Assembly: GCA_030248215.1 (NCBI GenBank)
Contig: JASANG010003383.1
Coordinates: 186,001 to 250,000, forward strand
Direction: 5' to 3'
DNA from: Enoplolaimus lenunculus
Lineage: Eukaryota; Nematoda; Enoplea; Enoplida; Thoracostomopsidae
Length of the DNA stretch: 64,000 bases
The stretch's first letter is position 1, and each line of letters opens with the position of its first letter. This document shows positions 49,501-60,465 of this stretch, piece by piece. The notes beneath the pieces are model-generated. The model ran no database searches, was not told the origin of the DNA, and worked only from the letters and a program-made list of their open reading frames with translations. The position numbers were made by a program, and so were the translations under genes.

Positions 49501-49897
49501 TTACGCCGAGCACGCTAATATCGAAAATTTTAGCAACGCTGCGAATAATTACGATTCGATGAATAACGAAAATTACATAGCTAATAATGACGCTTCATTT
49601 GGCGCACAAAATACTAGCGTGTTTCGCGGCGGAGGCGGCCATCGTTCATGGAGTGTAAGCGCAGCAAAACGACTATTTCGAAACAGTTCAAAAGATCGAT
49701 ATTTGAACGCAAAACAATCACAGCAACAACTACAACAACCAAAACTGCAAATGAGCACTAAAATCGGTCCTACGGGTCCAACAGCTTCGAAAAGTAACTC
49801 GACCAAAAAGCCCGCACCTCACGATTTTGATAGTATTAACGGCCAATCAATGACAACACAAAACGGCGACGCGAGGAATAAACTGAGGTATACCTGA
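46589..49897 (+). CDS. MAPK15: MAPK15 (ERK7/ERK8-type) mitogen-activated protein kinase, intronless, Q/N-rich tail
   Basis: A single open frame of 1102 codons starts at an ATG with AAAA before it. Residues about 13-346 are a kinase domain: glycine loop GKGAYG (20-25), ATP lysine K42, helix-C Glu60, HRDLKPSN with catalytic D137, DFG D155, activation-loop TEY 187-189 and ATRWYRAPE. YVAQFHNP at the domain end is typical of ERK7/8. The family autophosphorylates TEY and acts in cilium biology, autophagy and secretion control; that is family knowledge. The tail of about 750 residues is low complexity: poly-Q near 47748-47775, poly-N near 48105-48175, further His/Gln-rich stretches and one CPTCG pair. 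Known MAPK15 proteins are usually about 500-900 residues, so this tail is long. Absence of introns contrasts with the other two genes. Confidence 0.95.
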   Translation: MSEEIDAHVTAKYDIKKRLGKGAYGIVWKAVDTRNKETVALKKIFDAFRNKTDAQRTFREIMFLQEFARHPNIITLTSIIKADNDKDMYLVFEYMDTDLHNVIKKGNILKPIHKQYIMYQLFKAVKYLHSGNVLHRDLKPSNVLLDVNCTAKLADFGLARSLTQLELDADSGNSVGQPGTTGLPELTEYVATRWYRAPEILLSAKHYTKGVDMWSLGCILGEMWAGKALFPGSSTINQIERIMQVIPPPAGRTDVESIGSIYASSVLSKIPAAAPPASKLRPGSAMAYASAGNIPAVMGLEAPTDAISLVAAILIFNPNKRLNIDGALRHAYVAQFHNPADEPALSYDVALTLRDDVQLSVAEYRGKLYEMIQTKRSHSHIRRIYHQQQQQQQQQQNMRQTTSAHTISNTASRRGQSSSSGGGGSGSRRRKDRRRARSGGPARAAGSPSSSTRENITPPSREINPGSEPGAARRNSATSSRMSGGTAVRTLHKSNSTYGDGISDRNNNNNNNNNNNNNKSNSYNNNNNNDESMSTLASQQQGQQQSCHYHQHSGNNRNTMMCPTCGQATPPRNHSHTLSHSKSNDTNNSGTFSRGQISAGIQYANGKTGPPEDINNYSVHDDRMVHATNATVPGGNTSGPKLKPPLSHDIGSNGNLVQGDYQQLHQHYHRQHQQQQLQHPHHQQQEQLQQQQNSYGQSVYQQIAYPWQHEQQGISINSTNRGGAPLAAAEPSDTDIEESYRQQFVGSSSNGATQATQHEGNGNSRLLSATMTTGDGGPLDYYGGGDDRLMDDVEVQLISDHRSGHSSTQQQSTKRSDGNYGNSGNSHNSGSMMTSGASAIETGGALGRHSSKGGRPAWSSSMMTEQLSSDEQNDQQPQESSNESDSVQTRYSSAQSRPDATTVGQRPSYTDYLSVDTVGSDIASDFGAKNLSASVSYDGFGGTDGAHVYNKSPQVNGYTQQQPVSPQDRKYYAEHANIENFSNAANNYDSMNNENYIANNDASFGAQNTSVFRGGGGHRSWSVSAAKRLFRNSSKDRYLNAKQSQQQLQQPKLQMSTKIGPTGPTASKSNSTKKPAPHDFDSINGQSMTTQNGDARNKLRYT

Positions 49898-50814
49898 AAT
49901 CTGTTTCAGAGGTCTTAACATCGAGCATAGGTGGGCAGAACTCTATGCCGCGGCAGGCTAAAGTACCCGATGACATACTGTAAAGCCAGCGTTCGAGTTC
50001 ACGACAGTGTTATCACAGCAAATTTTTACGTCTTCTCCAACCCGGAAGTAAATTTTGTTCACTATTTACCTGAAAACGACGGAATTGCGGCAAAATTTTC
50101 GTAAATGGCTCTAATATGATACTGTAGTAGAATTGGCACAACGTGTGCGGTTGTGTTATTGTCCACTTGAATTACAAATGTCTAGTCAATGATTGCGAAC
50201 GATGTTAATATATATGATACGACTATATAACAAACAAAATTTTATTTTAGCTACAAATTTCAACTAAAAATTGAAATTATTTCAGTTTTCAATCGGGAAA
50301 TACCTCTGCGGTTCGAGTTCAAATTATGTTTTACACAATATTGTTGCGCTCATATGTAGAGCCGGTTTCAAACGTTTTGAGCGAACCTAAGCGTGAGTCT
50401 AAACCTTGGCTCGATCCCAAATTGTAATATTAGGCTAAACCGTACGCCTCTTGTACACCGTCTCATAAATATATTCTTAGGCTTTCGGGCTTAGTCGCAG
50501 ACTTAGGTTACAAAAACCTAAACTATACCTATATCGTTGTCTACATCTGAGCCTAAGCCTTAACATTAAATGTGATGGGAAAGTGTATAACAGCCAGCCT
50601 TAGACTACGCCACAGCCTAAGTAAACGAACAAACAGATATGCTAAGAAACACAGTAATGGATAGAATGATACTCCAACTAATTTTCACAATTCTAAAAAA
50701 TTCTTTTCTCATCCGTGGAACTAACGTTCAGATTAGTCATGCAGCTTTGTAATTTTAGTATGGCAACATAATCGCTGACAACCTTTGGATGTTTGGGTGT
50801 TGAGCAATGCCCCG
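49898..50814. other. 3' flank of MAPK15
   Basis: AT-rich; TAAGCCTAAG-like words of a worn family A fragment lie near 50360-50620. No close AATAAA was noticed; the first clear one on + is near 51515. Confidence 0.4.
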
Positions 50815-51040
50815 TGTTTCTTCTTCCCTACTATGAAGAGTGGATGATGCATACTTCAACAAGAGAATGCAGTTGCGCTTTATTCAAGTTTAACCACGTT
50901 TTGTATGCAGCTGACCCCCCTTAAACGAGGGGGGTATATTCAATACGCAACGCGTAGTAGTACTTTTCATGCCACGCGTATTTTAGTAAGTTGCACCCTC
51001 TTGTTCAAATAGTTATCATCGACTTTTGCTACTACTGACG
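50815..51040. mobile_element. Fold-back element family E, copy 3
   Basis: AGTGGATGATGCATACTTCA and ACAAGAGAATGCAGTTGCG on the left; CGCAACGCG, AGTTGCACCCTCTTGTTC and CATCGACTTTTGC on the right. The first 20-base word is identical to copy 2. Confidence 0.62.
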
Positions 51041-51643
51041 CCTAGTTGCACTTAAGTTAATGTCATTTCAAAATATGATTGGCTAAAATGAACAATATAT
51101 ATATACATACATACATATATATTTTTCTAATCCCAATCAAAACGTCTCAGCGAATGAACAAATCCGAACTCTGTAACAATCTGGAACCAAGGACACAAAA
51201 AATGAAGTTGGAAAGGGTTTGAAGGTTAGATCATTTTCCTGCATCTGACCCCCTTAGGTCTATTTCGAATTTCCGGAAACGGCTGAATACCCATGTGTAC
51301 GTTCAACATGCTATTAAATGATGTTTCTAGTCCTTTATATGAAGTATTAGTGTTTATCTGATATTTTACTCTGCATTTGAGTCATATTGTTTTAGTAAAA
51401 ATGAAAATATAACAAGCAAACCCTAAAAGCGTAAATGAAGACGAAGCGAAAACAGAAAAACAGAGCCTTTTCTGTTATTTCACCATAGCTCATAAACCGT
51501 TGGTGAAATGAAAAAATAAATACGTTTCGGAAGCTGCGTGAAACATGTATAAATTACGCAACTGTTCGACAGGGACTTACTTCCGGTATCGAAGATCTTA
51601 AATCCTCAAATAAGAATTTTTAACATTCAAATTTGGTGTGTAC

Positions 51644-52054
51644 CAGGGTGCAACCGAAATTCTGGTTTCGATAGGAAATTCTGGTATTTTCACTATCCGG
51701 TTCCAGTAATAAATCTGGTATTTTTCACCGGTGTTTTCTGATATATTCGGTAATCAAAATTTTTCTCATTTCAAAATTTAAGAAAAATTGGCATATTATT
51801 TGAACTTATTGTTCGAAAATTATTTGAGTATGTATTGCCAAAATTTTAAATTTGTGTCATACCATAGTTTACCATGTGTTTCCTAGCTATTGTATTTGTT
51901 TCACGATTTTGGCATTCTGAATGGTGTATTTACACTATTAAAACCAATAAAACAGCTATAAAATAAATTTTTCCGTTGCAAGTGTGTTTTGTTTTCCAGC
52001 TTCGGTGTTTTTAACTCTCCGGTTTCAATATTTTATAATTCCGGTTACACCCTG
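51644..52054. mobile_element. CAGGGTGCAACCG-ended hAT-like element
   Basis: Ends CAGGGTGCAACCG and CGGTTACACCCTG; flanks GTGTGTAC (51636-51643) and GTATGTAC (52055-52062) match 7 of 8. The interior is rich in TTCTGG/TTCCGG words. No coding region. Confidence 0.85.
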
Positions 52055-52199
52055 GTATGTACCAGCGCAGGTTCCGATAAGCTGAAGCTCAAATATGCAA
52101 AACTTTTTAACGTTCTATCCTATTTGGCCAAACGATATGACTGGTGAGAGGATAACGGAAAGCACCCAAAACTAAATATACGAGCAAATTCTTTCAGAT

Positions 52200-52315
52200 A
52201 TTTAATTCTTGAACAATTAAATAGCAGAGTACAACCGGAGGTCTGCCTCTGGCTCCGGTAGAAAATGGGCCTCCAGCTCCTGCTCCGGTGTTTTTCACCT
52301 CCGGTTGCACCCTAT
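52200..52315. repeat. Short relative of the CAGGGTGCAACCG element
   Basis: GTACAACCGGAGGTCTGCC on the left and CCTCCGGTTGCACCC on the right, with GGCTCCGG words inside, make a compact inverted-repeat element of about 95 bp. Confidence 0.55.
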
Positions 52316-52551
52316 TAAAGAGGTATTTCACGGTTGGCAAAAATCATTTAGTAACAGACAGTCGCGAAGTCTAACGTCGACTAGAGCTGACGGAAATCTG
52401 GGTTCATATCATGAGCGGTAAGAAACCTCAGCGCACTAAAAATTATGGCCGCCACCTGGAAACGTTTCAGCTTCGCTTGTCAGTCATTTGATATTTTTGC
52501 CTTACCTTCCTGAAACTTTTTAACCCTTCTATCACGGGGCCAATGTTACTT

Positions 52552-52640
52552 TCAGCGGCGTAACAGTAGATTAAGCTTATTCCTAAACCTAAGCGTTGCA
52601 AAAATATGTTCTTAAAGCTAAGCCTAAAGCCAAAAGTTCA
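52552..52640. repeat. Family A half-element
   Basis: GGCCAATGTTACTTTCAGCGG then AGTAGATTAAGCTTATTC and TAAACCTAAGC; the right half is not found. Confidence 0.5.
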
Positions 52641-53389
52641 ATGAGTGTTGACAAGAAAACAAACATTTGAAATTTACTTATATACTTTAATATCCGTTTT
52701 ACGCTTCCGTTATTTCGATCACTATCCGTATGCACTCAATAAAGCGGGCGTTGCATAAATGTTTAGCCAATTACGTTGGGTTTAACTTTGAAAAAATTTA
52801 CACTCGGCAGCCGGTGGAGGCGATGCATCCCCATCGCACCTGGATCCGCCCTTGCCGGTTACATTCTGTATGTTCTTCCAAATAATCATGTCATTTTTAT
52901 TCCCGTACAATTCGAATCGTTCAACAATTCACAAACATAAAATTTTACTGGATTAAGTATACAGAAAATATTAATAAATATGACAGTAAAGCGCGTACAA
53001 TGGCACAAGCTTTTATATTACATTTTTGTGGCTGGTTTTTATTCGATTTTCCAATTGATCGATAATATTAATACACTTAATAGTAAAAAATATGTATATA
53101 CACCATGTTAAACCTAGAATTAATTATGCACTTTTGAATTCTTGAAAATAAAACACATCTTCGCGCTCATTATTATTTTAAAACTTAAACAATGTTCTGC
53201 AAGAAGCCATACTTTGTTACTTACTGCTTGCCAGACAGCGTCCCATGTTACGTTTACAACCGTCCCGCATTGTGGCGGGTCTGTTAAATGATATGTTTAG
53301 ATTTCAAACGATACATAAAAGTTTTTGCTTAAGCTTGCACTTTTTTTCAACGACTAAGCTCAGGAATATGCTAAATCTACAGTTACGGC

Positions 53390-53767
53390 CAGTGGCGGAT
53401 CCAGGATCTCAAAATGGGGGGGGCAAAATTTCAGAGGTAATAAACTTATTTTTGACCCATACTGTAGTGACCCAAATAAGAGGGGGGTCCTCATTTTGAG
53501 TCCCAATTAATAGGAATCCGTATCCCTGATAAGAATCCGTAAGCAGGTAGAGCCCCTAAAACCCTTGTTTAGACTCCATAAATGTCTATTATCCCTAATT
53601 GTAGCGCATAAATTTCTCCAGGGCCAACAAACTTTAAAGCGTGCTTATACTATTGTGTATAAAACAGAGAAATAAACAGCGTAGAACAGCAACAGACACT
53701 ATATAATTTGTCGAGATGCTGTTTGGGGGGCCACGGTCGGGGTGGGCCCCCCGTGGATCCGCCATTG
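53390..53767. mobile_element. Family D hAT-like element, copy 2, itself interrupted
   Basis: CAGTGGCGGATCCAGG and GGATCCGCCATTG ends as in copy 1. Flanks GTTACGGC (53382-53389) and GTTCCGGC (53768-53775) match 7 of 8. A family B fragment lies inside it. Confidence 0.88.
53462..53654. mobile_element. Family B element, copy 4, one end only (inverted)
   Basis: It begins after TA with CTGTAGTGACCCAAATAAGA and continues as the reverse complement of the right half of copy 2 (CCGTATCCCTGATAAGAATC, CCATAAATGTCTATTATCCC). The other end is lost. Confidence 0.82.
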
Positions 53768-53793
53768 GTTCCGGCCCTAAAAGTAACATTAGC

Positions 53794-56352
53794 CCTGCTA
53801 TAAAATACAGTTTAATCTTTTCCAATTGTAATCCATGACCAACAGTCTGAAATGTGTGTAACACTTATCACCATTGTGATGGAACCAGTGGAACAAAAGA
53901 TCAATGATTACAAAATGCTACAATCGGTCCGTGGTAGAACCCTTCAACAACTGCTTGAATTTTCTGACCTGCAGATGCCGTAGTTTACTGGGCTTGCAAC
54001 GTAAATCATTTTACCTGGCTACAGGTACTGCAACCATTATTTCAACTAAAAACTTACTTGCGGTGCGCATAAAGGTATTATATACATAACACACAAACAA
54101 ATCTATATAAATAAACTGAAAAATATATAGATCGATGACACAGCTAAGTTGCAATTTAACTCAAAACAGCCTAAAGTTGAAAAATAGACAACAAAAAATA
54201 CACTGACTAGAGACGATTTCAACGTTTCACGTGCTATAAAATGCATATCGAACAGCACACATATAAATTGGATATATAAAAACAAATACACAAGGTATGA
54301 AAACAAAAAACTATAAAACAAAAAGTTCTTGATTCGGGTCTGGTTCTCCATTGGGAATGGTTGGCTGCGGCCATAAGCAGTACCAGATAAACCCCTTCAC
54401 TAAAATTTTGCCGCAAAACCAGCGGGCTTTCGTATCTTCAAACAGTGATTAAAATAAAAATCCAATTAAAAGCTACACGTTAACCGAGATCAAATATCAC
54501 ATTGCGAGTAATTAAATACGTATTGTAATAGGACGAGCTGTTACTTAAAATGCGTTTACAATTTCGATGGGTTCCCAAATTCCAGCCAGGTATGTTCGAT
54601 GACCAGTTTAGCTCTGGCCGCAAACGCGACGGAGACACTCAAAGAGTCTGTATAAATAGTAACGAGTTTGACTAATTATTTTGCAAGAAATATTACTTGT
54701 TTGTTATATATCGAATTTGGACATACGTATCAGTTAACCAGCATCATTCTCCTACTGACATCAAAGCTTATATTAATAATATATTACTCGACTTTTTTAG
54801 CTAATTTCTTTCGCAACAATTATGCAGCACAGATATACAATCACTACTATATATAAGCACTTAACAGTTATCACAGAATAAATGCGTATTGAACAATATA
54901 TACCTTACACATAACAATAATGATTCGACCAAAAATATTTGCTTGATCAGGCTTTCAGGAAATAGTAGTAGTAGTATCCACGTTGAACCGCAATTTTTTC
55001 CTAAATTCTCAACTACATCCCAGAATATTTCGCCACCATAGATTTTGCTTATATTTTTGTAAGCAACGCATAGCTGCGTTCAGCTTGAAGTGCGGCGGCG
55101 TCTGGCACTGTAAAGTAGAGCGCAACCCTAAGCGTTTTTATAAAATACTCACTATATTGCTTGCACCAATCTAATTATACCACCACGAAATTGATCTCGT
55201 CTCGACCTGTACTACAATTATACCCTTTGTTCCATCAATGTATTACCCCAAAGTAATAAACCATAAACAGTTGATCAAGCATTGTTTTTATTTTGCAGAA
55301 AGATAAAATACACGAAAACGATTGATAGAAAAATGTATAGCAATACTTTAGTTACCGAAATCAAAGACAAAAACAGACAAGGGAACAGCTAGCAAAATGG
55401 TTTGGTGAGGTTCAATTAGTAACGCCAGAAGGAACTCGTTTGAAATATTTATAGAACATTATCCATCAAAAGTTCCGAAATTCTAGCGGCGCCCCTGGAC
55501 ACAAACATTAATAAATATACAAATAACATATATAAATATTCTAAATGAATAAATAATAAGAACAATAATAATTACACTCAACATAATGTATGTAGAATCG
55601 ATACCACAGCACAGAAATGAATACAACCAAGCTACGATGTCAGACAAAACAGAACCTCTGGTGCCGAATTTCCAGAATACCCAGTTAAAAAATATGAACC
55701 AACTGTAACTCTGCTAAAATAGCCGTTATACTTGTCTTGAGACGCGATCCACGTTACGTTTTCATAAAGAAAAAATAATCTTAAACGTTTTTTACAACAA
55801 CGTCAACCTCAACAGTTTGAGATTCTGAAGTACACTTAATGTTCAACAGATTGCGTGCTCAACGATAAGCAAAACGCAAATTTAACTGCAATCTAAAAAC
55901 ATAACGTTTCAGTACACATAGTACTCAAACGCCAACCACAATACTTTACACCAAAAAACATAGAAGTGTGGTTTCAATTAAAACCGGGAGACAAGAACCA
56001 ACTGAAAACAGAGATTTATCGAGATCAAGAGCGATACCCTAAATCAAGATTTATAAACAGCCTGTGTACCCACCAACACAGCATTGGCTTTGCCATGTTG
56101 CTTTGAATCACTAGTTATAGCTGAACTTGATTCCGATTTTTCGCGAAAAGATATTCATAGCTATACTTAATTGTACTTTCACACAAACATAGCTATGTTT
56201 ATGTACGCCGACAAAAACATGAAAAACATACATAAATAGGTGGTCATGCTCTACGAAAATTTCGAAGGAGATTTTCGTGCTTTAATGCTAAACTGAAAAG
56301 GTTCCTAAAATCTCTGAGGAAAAATTCCAGAAGGGGTTTTGAACCCTTGGCC
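53794..56352. other. 2.6 kb without recognised coding sequence
   Basis: The + strand becomes A/C-rich here, so the - strand reads T/G-rich, as in the introns of the synaptogyrin gene. Fewer repeats are visible than upstream. It may include distal 3' untranslated sequence of that gene; this is an inference. Confidence 0.35.
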
Positions 56353-56592
56353 CAGGGTGGCAACAAAGGTTCGGATTCGGCAAAAATTTGAGGTTCGGAT
56401 TCGGTTGTGGAAAAGCCGAATCCAAAAGACGAATCCAACAAAATTCGGCAATAATACGACTGGCACTGCGTTAATATTCTGAAACAAATTATAGATATAT
56501 CTGAAATTTGCAACATGCAGGATTCGGATTCGGTTTCGGTAAATTAGCACTGGATTCGGATTCGGACAAATCGTGGATTCGGTGCCACCCTG
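56353..56592. mobile_element. CAGGGTGGCA-ended inverted-repeat element
   Basis: CAGGGTGGCAACAAAGG on the left and CGGTGCCACCCTG on the right; many TTCGGATTCGG words in both orientations inside. No clear target duplication. Confidence 0.72.
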
Positions 56593-56750
56593 GCCAGCTC
56601 ACCTTGCTAGGGGGCTAAAAAATTTTCAGGAGGGACATTCAAGAGTTTTCAATGAGTTACAAGCAAGGTTGAAAATTCTCTAAGGGGTCCGAAATTTTTC
56701 CAGGGGTGGGCTGAGCCCCCTGCCCCCCTTGGCTACGGGCCCGCACACCA
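56593..56750. repeat. Dispersed repeat family G, copy 2 (inverted)
   Basis: CAGCTCACCTTGCTAGGGGG, TTTCAGGAGGGACATTCAAG, GTTACAAGCAAGGTTGAAAA and GGGCTGAGCCCCCTGCC mirror copy 1 at 38866-38995. Confidence 0.65.
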
Positions 56751-57944
56751 GAGCTATAAGTGTAGCAGAAAAAACGCAGCAAAATCTGTTTATGTCATAT
56801 TGAATATCTAATAATCCGCACCTACAAAGCCAGTTCCAACCGATATTGAAAATCCACCGCAAAATATAAAGACTACAACGACATTTAATTTCAACTCAAA
56901 GTGATGCATCTGAATTTTTTAGTATTATGCCTTCACATTGTTTCGCATGAATCTAAATTTGGTAGCGGAAAGCAAGGCCGACGAATCATAATAACAGATG
57001 TAACAAATAAATGCTGATAGCTACAATAATAATGATGGCATATATTACCACAATTCGTCGCCCAGCAACTCGGCGTCTGACTACTTTCGATCCGAAATCA
57101 TGCCAACTCCGCAATTTGTTGTCGCTCAATTTAATTGTTAGAATTAGGATAATGCTTAAACTTAGGAATATGCTTAGGATTACTAAGCCGTCAAACGACA
57201 AGCTATCTGGACGGCGAACGGTCATAGATTTATTTACGATGGATATAAACAGTGCATCGTACAAGGATTACTGACGTATGTATATATGAAAACGAATAAA
57301 AACTACAAAGTGCTGCTAACGATTCATTTTATATAAGTAATATGCAGAACGGTCCAAAGATTTCAGCCACAGGCACACATAGCAGAAAGTTGGCAGAAAA
57401 CCAACACACGTCTGCAAAATTAAGCAGGAAAAGCACATGTAGAATCTCAATGGTAACTAAATTTTCAGTTTCAAACAAATACTGGAAACATCCACAAAAA
57501 CAAATTCAGTTCAATGTCATTGTGTATTTTTACGACCCACTGCTGTTTTTTGACAATGTGAATGCATATTTGTGCTATACAGAGGTGCACACAATCGTGA
57601 CATACGAAAAATATTACCCCCACGAAATTTTTGAGAAAGAAAACAAAAGTAATCACTTATTACAACCGTTTGAATGAACAGACATAGTATCTGCCCTAAA
57701 CGTCAAAATACATTCTGGGTCGCTATACCTAACGTTCAAAAACAAAAAATTTTCTCTAAACTGATAAATGTACTTTCCCAAAACCAAATCCTGGCTACAC
57801 ACCTGACCAATTACCTTTCCTCGCGCAAAGCCATATTTCAACTCGTCCAAGAGCGCCGAAGAGCACATTAACAGATTCTCTATATTGTAACGACTAGAAC
57901 ATGAATGAATGGGATGGTGTTTACGTAACCACAAAACAGTCACA
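56751..57944. other. 3' flank of synaptogyrin
   Basis: On the - strand this follows the TGA at 57945. A + strand TTTATT near 57229 reads AATAAA on the - strand and could be a polyadenylation signal. Short frames on either strand (for example 57342-57677) resemble nothing I know. Confidence 0.35.
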
Positions 57945-60465
57945 TCAATACGCTGGCTGTTGATATTGCGGAACTTGTTGCTGCGATGGAGCGTCGTTTG
58001 AGGCAGTAAACGGTGGCTCTTGATATGATCCGCCCTTGTCTAAAACAAAACATCACACAATAATTAGTCAAATTCTCCAAATTTTATAGCATACAAGCAA
58101 ACTATACAGTTTATTTCATATTATTAATTTTGCAAGACAGGACGAACTTTCTTAACTGGTAAATGAAATCTCTGGGTCTAGATGGGCTTGTGATTTACAA
58201 CCGGTCCGGTTCTTGGTTCACTGCTAGGCTTAGATATTCCCAGTAAACAAAGGGATTGTTAAACAATAATTATTACGCGGGAATGCTACTCATATCTATG
58301 AATGTGGGCTCTCTTAATAAACCAATTAATCAACTAAAACCACGAATTACTACGCAATCGTTTAGCTTAAATCTTCCCAAAACCTATTGCTGACCGGGTC
58401 CGATGTTGCTTGCAAAATCATACGGCGTAGCACCGCCAGGAATATCTTGCTCGTAAGCCGGTGCAAATGCGTTCGCAGCGCCTTCTTGATATCGACGCCA
58501 CGCTAGCAATGCTAGTCCAACCTGATAACAGCAAAAAGAAACAAAATAATGCATGCACACAAGATTTTGTGTCAGGAACAGGTTACGCCCCCACACCGCG
58601 CGTACACCTAGGAGACGGTTGCTCAAAAATCCGGCTTCATAGCCATATTCAACTCCCCAAAATATAAAAATGTTTGCATTCCAACACTTTACGCTCAGAA
58701 AATCTTTAATGCACTTGTATAAAACATAAATAACGTATAATATTTTTAAGCCTTTTTCTAAGTTTAGGCTTAAGTCTTAATCTTAAACGTAGGGAATACG
58801 TGCACAAGAACAGACATAAATTTACAAAAAAAAGTTCAAACCAACATTCAAGATCAGGTATCTTCATCACTTACCCAGACAGGTATTGAGAAAAAGCTAA
58901 AGAAAATTGAGGCTTTAACGTTGCCCGCACTGCCATACATCTCAGGTCGAACATCGCTACGGACCCATTTGTCGGTCAGAACACAGAAACACAGGAAATA
59001 GAAAAATGCGCCGCCGGCTGGAACAAAAAATGCAGAAACTACAAGCCGCAGATTTACAGTGGTGAATCCTTGGGCCATGGAGGGATGAAGGCTACAACAT
59101 TTGGACATTTAAAAAGATATCCTAAACTTGTTCACAAAATACTCACTGTAGAAAGTTAAAAACGTATCCGCGAAAACGACACGATCACCTTACAGAGTTA
59201 CATTACTTGCAGAACTGTGGTGGGTGTAACCACAATAGCATTCTTCGAATAAAAAAATTACAAAGAAATACATCCCACGAGTACACACCACGCTCGATAT
59301 ACCCAAAACGTGTAATACAAAACGGAGTGTTTAACTGCTCAAACCAATGACTCACCGCAAACACCGAGATCGCCAATAACAACCTTTTTTCGCATATTAA
59401 CAGAACTGATCTGGTCAAACCTTGCATCTATAAGATAGACAGATAGATAGATATCGATTCAAACAGACCTCGAGGTGTTTAAGATACAATCGCTCTATTT
59501 ACTTGATGACGAACTGCGATATAAACCGAAAATCTGTTTATGAAGTGCTTTACCGATTCATCTTCTACTCAACAGCAATCACAAAATTGGAGAGACATTA
59601 CAACCAGAGCCATAGGTCAGAATCAAGGTGCAAAGTGTGCAAAGAAAATTTTACTTTCCAAATGTCAGTAATTTGAAACTTTTAATTCGGCGCTGTTATC
59701 AATAGCTAGCTAGAATGCTTTTAAGAATTTTCTGCCAACAACCGGCCGAGAATCTGTCCTACATGTTAAATATTCAATGGCATGGATGGAAATCTTGGTA
59801 TTTGGCAGGTACCGGTTTTTGAGTTTAGGTGGTTTGGAACCTAGACCAGACGTCGAGGATTCAGCAAATGTATGGCTGTATTGTTTAAAATAAGTGAATG
59901 TATGGCTGTATTGTTTAAAATAAGTGATGCGTGACGAATTAGATTTCGCTGTGAATCTATGAAGTTTCATAGTCCCGCAATAATTATATCTGAGCAGATA
60001 TTTCGCAAAAATACAAAAACTATAAAAAACACAAAAAACTATGAAAACCCCATTTAGAAATAATTTACGTATTTTGAATATTTTAATTTTTAGCGTTGAT
60101 AACTAAAAATTGATCGAGATGGAGACCGAGACTTTTAACGACCGTCTCATACGACAGATATCGGCCTCGGCCTCGGTCTTAGTTTTTGATCCGGGGCCGC
60201 TCATCCCTGTTCAATGAACAATAAGTGGAAGCAGTGAATATAAACAACTTATATCTTACAAAAATTCCACAACTAACGTATGAGCTGCGCAACACAAAAA
60301 CGTACCTACGACCAACAGTGCTGTGCTGGCGAGAAATCCAAGGACACCGACAAATGTTCCAAAGCCACACGCTCCTGAATTGCTCATTTTACACTGCAAA
60401 TTTCCATCTCCATCTTCATACCAGCCACCACTTGAAATGCATCCGAAAACGATGATTGAAAATAC
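57945..60465 (-). CDS. Synaptogyrin (5' partial, 5 exons seen)
   Basis: Minus-strand exons in transcript order are 60306-60465, 59356-59427, 58875-59017, 58395-58521 and 57945-58039 (597 nt, 198 codons plus TGA). All joins keep phase and use GT-AG. Signatures include VFSIIVFGCISSGGWY, the luminal loop with NSGACGFGTFVGVLGFLAS, the cytoplasmic loop DQISSVNMRKKVVIGDLG, FFYFLCFCVLTDKW, ASIFFSFFSIPVW, VGLALLAWRRYQEG and a C-terminus ending YQQPAY. Synaptogyrins are four-helix MARVEL proteins of synaptic and other small vesicles with both ends cytoplasmic. The N-terminal exon (start Met to the beginning of helix 1) is not found up to 64000. If the donor at 58394 is ignored, the frame reads through to a TAG within a few codons, giving a possible shorter C-terminus. 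Confidence 0.93.
59866..59928. repeat. 31-bp tandem duplication
   Basis: The unit AATGTATGGCTGTATTGTTT followed by AAAATAAGTG occurs twice without interruption in a synaptogyrin intron. Confidence 0.9.

Larger units (their letters stand above)
53240..53793. mobile_element. Family A variant element holding a nested D element
   Basis: The left end GTCCCATGTTACG and right end CCCTAAAAGTAACATTAGCC are separated by the family D insertion at 53390-53767. Apart from that insertion the interior has the AAGCTCAGGAATATGC words of the family. No outer target duplication is visible. Confidence 0.68.

Noticed and set aside
46953-49806. Minus-strand and shifted frames overlapping MAPK15 (including poly-L and poly-C/Y frames)
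   Set aside because: Shadows of the kinase frame and of its CAA/AAC/AAT repeats.
57342-57677. 111-codon + strand frame downstream of synaptogyrin
   Set aside because: No known domain; lies in the likely 3' region of a minus-strand gene.
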